Assembly (NCBI RefSeq): GCF_000189635.1
Contig: NW_002476361.1
Span: 620,001-684,000, forward strand
DNA length: 64,000 bases
Direction of reading: 5' to 3'
From: Tetrahymena thermophila SB210
Taxonomy: Eukaryota; Ciliophora; Oligohymenophorea; Hymenostomatida; Tetrahymenidae
Shown: positions 55,807-64,000 of the stretch, piece after piece
Position numbering within the stretch: the first letter of the stretch is position 1
Layout: each line of letters begins with the position of its first letter
Notes under the pieces: generated by a model
Databases searched by the model: none
Seen by the model: the letters and a program-made list of their open reading frames with translations, nothing else
What the model was told of the DNA's origin: nothing
Made by a program: the position numbers and the translations under genes

Positions 55807-56897
55807 TAAATTTATTTTTTATGACTCTTTAAGTTATGTAATAAATTTATTTATGTTTATTAAAGTAAGCTTTAATACATATTTAATTTTTAAAAATTAA
55901 TATTAATATAAATTAAAATCCCTTAATTCTTAATTGTACAAAAATTGTTTAATTATTATATAGTTTTTTAAATGTATATTTATATTGATAATATATTTAT
56001 TTTCTTATGATGTGATTGATTTTTCACTTTTGTTTTGCGTGTTTATTTTTTAAATATAGTCCTATTAAAGTTATTTTTAAATGGAAGTAAGTATAATTTA
56101 TTTTATAATTGAGAAATAAGTAGATAGATTTTATTTTTTAATAAATAAATAAAGTATTATTCACTTTAACAAATATGAATTAACTAGATAAAATCTTTTT
56201 TGGAATCCTTGCACTTGAATTGGGTATTCTGCTGTTTATGTTAATAATAGAGAAATTTATTAGGTATTTCATTACAACTCCCAAATAAAAATGTTTAATT
56301 AATAAGAATTGGTTAAAATAAAATTTAATGTATTTTTGATTAACCTTTAAGCTAAACTTAATTATATATATATAATACCCTAGAGTATTCTTAAATCAAT
56401 TTTTTGTCTTAAAATAATTTTTTTTTTTTTTAATTCCTTATTTATTACATAAGATATTTATATATTTTTTTTGAAAATTTAAAATTTTTAAATTCCTGAA
56501 ATTCATTAAGAAAGAAATTGAAATATAATTAATGGATTGATAATTTCAGGATTTAATCTTTTTGGTTTTGAATCTTATTTATTTCATTTTGATTGCTAAT
56601 TTATTTATCAATTCCCTTCACAATATCAGAGTGTAAATTTATTTCCAAAATCTAAGTTTATTATTATGATTAACATTATTTTTAGTTTAGGTTTTCATAG
56701 ATTTAAATTTTTAGAATTTTTTAGATACTTAATTTTCTTATTTTTCATGCACAGAATATGTTTTTGTATTTGCTAAAAATTTGTAATATCAATAATTGGA
56801 ATAGATATTAAAAAAAGCTATCTAAGATGTAAAATAAATTATTTATCCTAACTTTTTTTCTGTAATATTTGTATAAATATAGTGATTAAAATCAATA

Positions 56898-56941
56898 TCT
56901 CTTCAGTAAAAGTAAAGAGCTTATCATAAAATTTTTTACTG
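56898..56941. repeat. nested inverted repeat, fourth copy
   Basis: CTCTT (56899-56903) pairs with AAGAG (56915-56919). CAGTAAA (56904-56910) pairs with TTTACTG (56935-56941). The second pairing is perfect although the inner loop is longer. Confidence 0.55.
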
Positions 56942-57431
56942 GCTCTTAAATCAATCGAACAAAATGCGATAATTTTTTTAAAAAAATTGATCCTCTAATT
57001 TTTATTTTTATTTAAAATTAAAATAAGAAAAATGAAACATAAAATAATTTTAAAAAATGAATATATTTATTTATATAGAAAAAAGAAAAATTTACAATTT
57101 ATTAATTAAATGAATGACTTTTATTTTTATTTTTATTTTTACAAAGTTAATAAAGTTTTAATGAAAAGATGTACCGATAATTTATTTATTTTACTTAGAT
57201 CATACTATTTACTTTCACTGATTGATTAAATTATTATTAGCTATAAATTCTTAGAACTAAATAACAAACAAACAATTATACTGTTCAAAAAAACTAAATT
57301 GAGTGAAATTTAATGATAATTTAGAAATTTGATAATTAATATCTTACCGCATTTATTTTTGTCAACTTAGATTATTTAAAGCTATAGAAAGGATTGCATT
57401 AATTAAAACAAGCAAATTTAAAATACACATC

Positions 57432-57450
57432 AAGGACTATTACAAAGATT
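57432..57450. promoter_or_regulatory. conserved 19-bp block, one mismatch, 1,534 bp before gene 6
   Basis: AAGGACTATTACAAAGATT: the T after TTAC is A here. TTAAAAATATGTAA follows as in the other copies. Confidence 0.5.
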
Positions 57451-58895
57451 TAAAAATATGTAATCTCATTTAAAAGCTAAAAATAAACTACCTATCTTGA
57501 TAACTGAAGGGATGAAGCTGAGAAAGATGAAATTATTTGCTAAATATCAAAAGTCATTTAATTGAAATCAATACCTACCTGTTTCTTCATTTAATTTCTT
57601 AAAATAATTTTATACATTATATAACTTCTTAATATTACTGATATTCAAAAAAATATTAAACAAGCAATTTATATATTTCATTTATTCATTCAATTCATTT
57701 TCACTATTTAGAAACTTATACTTTTTATTTAAAATAGATTTTCTTCTTTTCAAAATAATAAATAAAGAATCATTTCATAGATATAAAATAAAGCAAATTT
57801 AATTGAATAATTTTTTTTTATAATTATTTTCAATAGAACTAATTATCAATTATTTATATTGGTTCAATATACATTTATAATCTAAATCAGAATATAATTT
57901 TTAAATATATCCTAAAATTAGTAAAAAATAATTGGTAATATTTAATAAAAAAAACTTCTGGCTTGCATCGCTCAAAACATTTGCTTGTTTTAAGCTAAAT
58001 CTTATAAATATCTAATTAGGTTACTCATACAAAATTAATCAAATAAAAAAATTGATTTTATATTAAAAACTTAATAAGTAACATCTTTTTGGTTTTCTGT
58101 TTTTATGGAAGCTATTCCTTACTAATTGTTATTCAAATGATTTTCAAATATTAAATTTTCTAGCTAGAAATCATTTACTTTATTATAAAAAATTAAATAA
58201 ATAAAATTGAAAAATTTAATTCTATTTTACATTTTGTTTTCAGGTATTTTTTTTATCTGCCAAGAGTAAAGGTAATTATTTTTCATGGTGATTATATTAA
58301 GCCAATTTATTTTAAATTAATCTGGGTGTTTTACTGAATGAATAATTTAACAATAAATCAATCTTTAGATCAATTATACTTTATTGGAAGTAAATGATTT
58401 TTTTTTTATTATGTAACATAAAAGCAAATTAACTTAAAATGATTAAAACACTAACTTTCAAGCGAATAAACACTTATATTAATGAAATGCTCAAAAAAGA
58501 TAAATTACCTATCTATTTACTATTGCATTATTTTACTTATTATAATTCATAAACTATCAATTCAATAAAATAGGAATTATCAGTGATTTAATAAAATAAT
58601 TCCTAATTTTACACACTCAAATTTATTAATCATAAAAAAAAACTCTTTGCGCATAAACTTTCTTATTTAAATAAAGTGAAAAAATTTTTCTAATTTAATA
58701 AAATGCTCAATTATTAATAAATAACATTGTTTTTCCAATATTTATTTATTGGTTAAAAATTTAATTTTTGAAAAATAAAGATTGATTTAGTTAAAAGATA
58801 TTTATTAATCTATTTTTATAATACTTATCCAGTAACCTTATTGTTCAGATTATTCAAGTATATATTACCAGCAGAAGTTTAATTTCAAAGAAAAT

Positions 58896-58909
58896 ATATT
58901 TATAAATAT
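58896..58909. promoter_or_regulatory. 14-bp palindrome, gene 6 promoter candidate
   Basis: Exact ATATTTATAAATAT, 56 bp between its end and the ATG. The sequence just after it is changed (AGAAAAAAAGTT), so the palindrome is better kept than its right flank. Confidence 0.5.
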
Positions 58910-58965
58910 AGAAAAAAAGTTAAGGTAAATTGTAATTTATTTATATTAGATAAAAGCATAATTCT

Positions 58966-61900
58966 ATGAATCAATAAAAAAATAAATAATTCTAATTTAC
59001 TGAGATGTTAAAACTCTATTATACGGAGGAGATATATAGATTGGTTCACTTGTTTCCTAGAAATAATCCTGTCTTTTTGGTTTTAATATTTTTAAAATAT
59101 ATGCTCTTATTTTAATTTTCTCTGTCAACTCAATTTTAAGAAACCAAAGATAATGATTTTAAAACCAATTTAATGATACATATTGGAATATTTAAATATT
59201 TAAAGAATAATATTAATAATCTCATTTACTCCTTGCTATTTATTAATGGAATGCTATTGGTATATTTGATATTTGCGCTTTTTAGATTCATGCACTTGAA
59301 ATTTAGGATGATGAGTAAAATGAATAAGAATTACAATTAGGAAATGAAGATGCAATTAGAAGAATCTATTTATTAATAAAGCAGTTGCTTGGACTAATTT
59401 TTTTCATTGATGATTACAATTTAACAGAACATTTTTCACTTTCCTAGTCTTATTTTAGGTTTTAATAATTTAAATAACAATAGTGTCTCCTATGCTCTTT
59501 TGTCTGTTTCAATCATTATGAGTAAATTAATAATTAATTGATTTTCTGTATTAATTATGCGCTTTACTTAATTAATTCAATTCTAATTTCAAAAAAGAAA
59601 AAGAACAAATTTCTTACTTTTTACTTTCAAATTATTAGTAAGTTAGTTATTTTAACAAAATTTTTTTAATTTACAAAGATATCATTATTTCAGATACAGA
59701 CTATAATTATGAAATTAAACTTAAAGACTACTTAGCAAAACCATTTAATATCTTAAATTTTTTATTTAAGATCTTAGTAGAAGTTTTTATAATAGCAGCA
59801 ATAGTTTATACACCAACAGGCTATAATTCTATACTCTCTTGCTATTTTATTACAAGTGGTTTATCTTCTTACTTTTTCTCTTATTATTATGACAATTTTT
59901 CATAACTAATAAACCTTTTTACTCATTTAGCCTTATTTTGTATGAGTATAACTCTGTAAGTCTATATTTCGTTTAACGTTCCTAGTTAATTGTTAAGCTA
60001 CCTTTTTATGATTTACATACCTTTAAGCTATAAAATAGCTTCTTTAATAGTTGAAAGAGATTATTAGGATTTGTAAAATAGCTTTCAAGAATTGTGTTAA
60101 GAAAAATAAAATAATGATAAAAACTTAGATAAAATTTTAAGATTAAATATTTTTGACAATATTGAAAACTCAAGGCAAAATGAGAAAAAATATTTTAAAC
60201 TATTAAATTTAATTATTAATAACTATATATCAAACCAAAATAAATTAAATAATTCATACATAGAAACTAGTAATTATGGAGAATAAAATAAGCTAAATGA
60301 TCAAATAAATAGCTAATAAACTCAATTATTTGGAGATGTTTCAAAACTAAAGTTAATAGAAAAAAATATTATTTAATTTCTGAAAGATTAATTTTTGAAA
60401 TCTTAAGACAAAAAATTCAGAAGTAAAAATAATGGAACACAGTTTCTTCGAAGCATATTTATATTTTTGATAGAAATAAGTGAGTCATATAGAATATATT
60501 TCCTTATGTACCTATAATTGATAAAACGTAAGAACTTATCTCTAAAGTAGAAATAAATATTTAAATCTATACATAGTATATTTTTAAAGAAGAGAGCTGT
60601 AGTAAGAAAGAGAATGGGAAAGGCAAATCCATTTGATAGTTCTTACTTGCAAGTCATAACTTTTGAAAACAAACTTGAAAAGTCTTATTAATTATTGCAT
60701 GAAACTATCAATTTAAAGTTATAAATATTATGCATGATGAAACAAAAGCATATAATTGCTAAATAGTTAATTACAAAAATTGAGAGTATGTAAAGTTAAA
60801 TAAATTTATTGAAAGAAAATTTGAATTATTTAATTTTACTAAATGGAGATAGTTTGGATCTTTTGAATCTGCAAGCTCTGTTTCTGGAAAATTTGAGCTT
60901 TTCTGAAAAAGATATCAATTTACTACAAGTCAACAAATATAAAAAAAAAATTTACAATTCAAAATATTTAAACAGACAAAATGAAGATGAAATGTTAAGT
61001 AGTATGATTAACAGCGATAAATTTGATGAAAAAACTTGTATAATTTTTGCAAGTTACAAAGATACTGAAACCTTAACAATAAATCAAGTTTCTTCTAATT
61101 TTTCTAATTTATTTTGCTATACAAGTAGAGACCATATCTATGATCGAAATATTGAATCTTTCATACCTCTCGCGTTTCAAAGTGTACATAAAATGTATAT
61201 AAAACAATATTTAGAAGATTCAATAACTTGTGATATTTATTCAAATAATACAGATCAGCAATTAGAATAAAATGAATAAGATAATGAAAATGTCGAAAAC
61301 GAAGTAACTCCAATTAATAAGGGATAAGGTTACTAATTTAATAAATCAAAAAACTTATCAGAGAAGTAAACTGTAACAAAAGCTTAAAACTATGAATTAT
61401 AAAATTGTAAAATGAATTAGTAGATAATATTTGCATCTCTAAACTAAATGTTCATCTTACCAATTAAAATAGATATTAGAACAAATGAATACAAAGAAAA
61501 TGGAACATTTGGATTGGTAGCTAAAATAAAACAAATAAATGAAGAATACTAATATATTCTATTTAATGAGACAGATTTAAGTGTTATTGGTCTAACTCAA
61601 TAAACGTAAGAAATATTCTTTCCTAATTGTAACAATCTCTAAAAAGTTAATTTGAGATAAGCTTTCCCCTTTTTGGTTGGTACTTAAAATAAAACAAAAA
61701 TTGAAGATTGCTAAATCTAAAATAATGAAACACCTTACAATAATACTAATACAAAAAAATAGTTTCATGTGAATATTACTGATGATGCTCAGTATATTCT
61801 TAGAGATTAATCAAAAAATCATTTAAAAATGAAAAATAAATTTTCATTTATAGTTATATAACACTCAGATGAAATAAACGATACATTAAACACTTCATAT

Positions 61901-64000
61901 AAAAGTACAAAAAGATTAAATAAAGCTAAATCATATAAAGAAATTTCATCCTATAGTTTTAATTATGTAGAATTATTTGTTAGAAAATTAAAGTACAAAG
62001 GAGTAAACAAAATAAGCTATATTGAAATAGTAAAAATAAAATAGCTTAATCCTGCCATTTAAGCTCAAATAATCCTTAAAGAAATCACAAACATAAAAAA
62101 ATAATTCTTATATACTTAACTATTTGAGAATCCAAGTTAACTTTAAAATATAATCTAAGATTTAGAATAAAATCAAAATATTAATAGCTACTTATAATTT
62201 AATAGTTTTTACTCTTAGTTTCAATATAGCTGTAGAAATTTTAATTAAGGTAATTAATTACTACAAATAAAAGAAAATGATACTCCTATTGATTTTACAT
62301 AAGCTGATTTTTAAAAAGTATAATAATTACTTGGTGATGAAAGTACAAATGTTGATTAAACTAAAATGATGCCTAATAGAATTGAATATGAAGATTAGAA
62401 TTGCTAATCAGATGAAAGTAATAGGCTGACCTTAAACTAACTCAGAGAATAAAATTCATTATAAAAGTTGAATGAAAAACTGCAACTTAATTATCTGTTT
62501 TAGCTTCAAAGAAATATTGTATAAGAGCAAGCACTTAATTAGTCAATTTAGGAAAACTAAATAAGCTACAACGATTTATAAATTGTAAATTATGGTAATT
62601 TTAATTTGAGTCTTTAAAATTTTTAAGATGATTAGATAAACAAAAACAGCGATTGTGCCTAAAGATCAAATAGAGCAATAAATATAGAATTAATTTCTCC
62701 AAATAATAGCTTCTGCATGAATATTAATTCTAATCAAATATCTTTAGCTCAGTTATCTGATTAGAATTTCAACATATAACAAATAAATTCACATCAATTT
62801 ATTGGAAATTAAACTAAAGAAAATATTAGTTTAGATGTAGAAACTAATAATTGTGAAATAAATAAAAAATGTAATAATACTATCCTTCCTTTAAAAATGA
62901 ACATAAACCCTAGCAAAATCGCTAAATCTAGTAGTTTTAGAAAAAGTAAAATCAACAATACATTAACTAATGCACTAAATGATAGAGAAAGAAAATAATT
63001 AATTAAAAACTCATATTAACATAATCATGCTAATTAGCTTTATAAAGATAAAAATATTAAAAAGTAGTAAGTTCAAGATATTATTTATGATATTGCTTCA
63101 AGCAACTCTCAAAATTCATATTATACTCCAGTCAAGAGACAATTATAAGATGTTATGGCAGACCAATCAACCTTATAAGTAATAAAATTAATAAAAATTA
63201 TTGGAGTTATTTGCTTCACTGTCATGGTATCGATCACTTGGTTATAATTTAGCTCAATGTATCAGTATCTGTCAGAAGCTAATTAAGACTACCAAGATTT
63301 TGGTTGGCCCACTGATTATTCTTCTTCTCTAAGTGATATCCTTAAATATAAAAATATTTAATATCTTACAAATTATAGAAACTTAAATTTCACAGACAAC
63401 AGCTAGTAGCAACTTTTTAAAAATAAAATACAATAAGATATGGAGGATACTTTCTCAGACGTATAAAGTTTATTAAATTAAGTAGATTTAGCCAACACAA
63501 AAAGAGATATATTTAACAGAGTAATAGACTATAAAATTACTTTTTACTTTGGGTAATTGTATGATACAACAATGCTTAGCTCAACTGCGTCTGACAATTC
63601 TGATTTAATCACTTTAAATTATAGTTCTACCTTACATTATAGTTTTCTTTTAAATGTTCAAGTTATCTACCGTTATATTAAGAACTTAGGTAATGGAAGG
63701 CCTGAGTATTACTTAATATAAAATTAATTAGAATCAGTTTCTTAATTAAAAAAATTACAAGACGATATAAAAGAAAACCAATCAGGATAATAGCAATACA
63801 TTCAAGATTAGCTCTAAATTATAATCATAATTTTAGTTTTAATTAACACATGTTGTGTTATGATCATAATACCATTATATTTTTATATTTAAAAAGAAAG
63901 AGACTCTATAATTTACCTATTTACTACATTTCCGATTTAAAAGTTAGATATTTTGATCTAAAAAATATAAAATTCCTACTTTAGCACAAACACTAGCTCA
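58966..64000 (+). CDS. gene 6: TmcB-like PAS membrane sensor protein, cut by the window edge
   Basis: The model is join(58966..59521, 59679..>64000). Exon 2 is open to the last base, about 1,625 residues. It starts MNQQKNKQFQFTEMLKLYYT. It has the longest stretch free of in-frame TAA/TAG around its PAS domain (60809-61270, LILLNGDSLDLLNLQALF to TDQQLE). That domain reads CIIFASYKD, VSSNFSNLFCYTSRD and NIESFIPLAF. Exon 2 lacks about 40 residues of the Asn/Gln-rich segment just before the PAS domain (near 60290) that genes 1-5 carry. Linker and first external loop (NLNFTDNSQQQLF) are nearest to gene 4. By comparison about 100 residues of exon 2 and two further exons should lie beyond 64000. Confidence 0.85.

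Larger units (their letters stand above)
55807..58965. other. spacer between gene 5 and gene 6, longest in the array
   Basis: No gene is seen. Positions up to about 56345 match the start of the spacer after gene 2. About 56350-56880 has no obvious partner in the other spacers and accounts for the extra length. Then follow the inverted repeat (56898-56941), the 19-bp block with one change (57432-57450) and the palindrome (58896-58909). Confidence 0.65.

Noticed and set aside
1-64000. tRNA or rRNA genes, CRISPR arrays, telomeric GGGGTT repeats, transposase genes
   Set aside because: None could be recognised by eye on either strand.

Overview
The window is about 80% A+T. Every long gene in it reads through only when TAA and TAG are decoded as glutamine and TGA is the sole stop, so it is ciliate nuclear DNA. 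Base composition, short AT-rich GT...AG introns and a characteristic leucine-rich-repeat (LRR) type suggest Tetrahymena or a close relative; the genus is an inference. Under the standard code almost nothing looks coding, although about two thirds of the window is exon.

The dominant structure is a head-to-tail array of seven paralogous genes on the + strand, starting at 5884, 14503, 23308, 32261, 40769, 49468 and 58966 (period 8.5-9.5 kb). Each encodes a membrane protein of about 1,920-1,990 residues. Its layout is an N-terminal multi-pass membrane block, a helical (TPR-like) cytosolic segment, a PAS domain with a second PAS-like module, a long Asn/Gln/Ser-rich linker, and a C-terminal membrane block holding two large predicted external loops. 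This matches the tiny-macrocysts (TmcB-like) PAS proteins that are expanded in ciliates. Six genes are closely related. The first (5884-12367) is a diverged founder or outlier with one extra intron. Six genes are complete and uninterrupted in the ciliate code with shared splice positions and phases; the seventh runs off the right edge.

The 2.1-3.2 kb spacers hold no gene I can support, but they are related to one another. Three conserved non-coding signals stand out. A 14-bp AT palindrome lies 56-58 bp before the ATG of six genes. A 19-bp block (AAGGACTATTACTAAGATT) lies 1.35-1.53 kb before the same six ATGs. A nested inverted repeat occurs in four spacers. Paralogues resemble one another in an interleaved pattern (1 with 3, 2 with 5, 4 with 6), and genes 2 and 5 with their flanks look like a 9-kb segmental duplication offset by 26 kb.

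The left 5.9 kb is different. Positions 2491-4567 hold seven 90-bp exons, each encoding exactly one 30-residue LRR, all in phase 2 and separated by introns that resemble each other; a plausible last exon follows at 4951-5242. Further left are weak minus-strand coding signals without a complete gene model.

The genes probably work in signal reception: tandem, diversifying PAS sensor membrane proteins beside an LRR gene. Ligand, localisation and output are not visible in the sequence.
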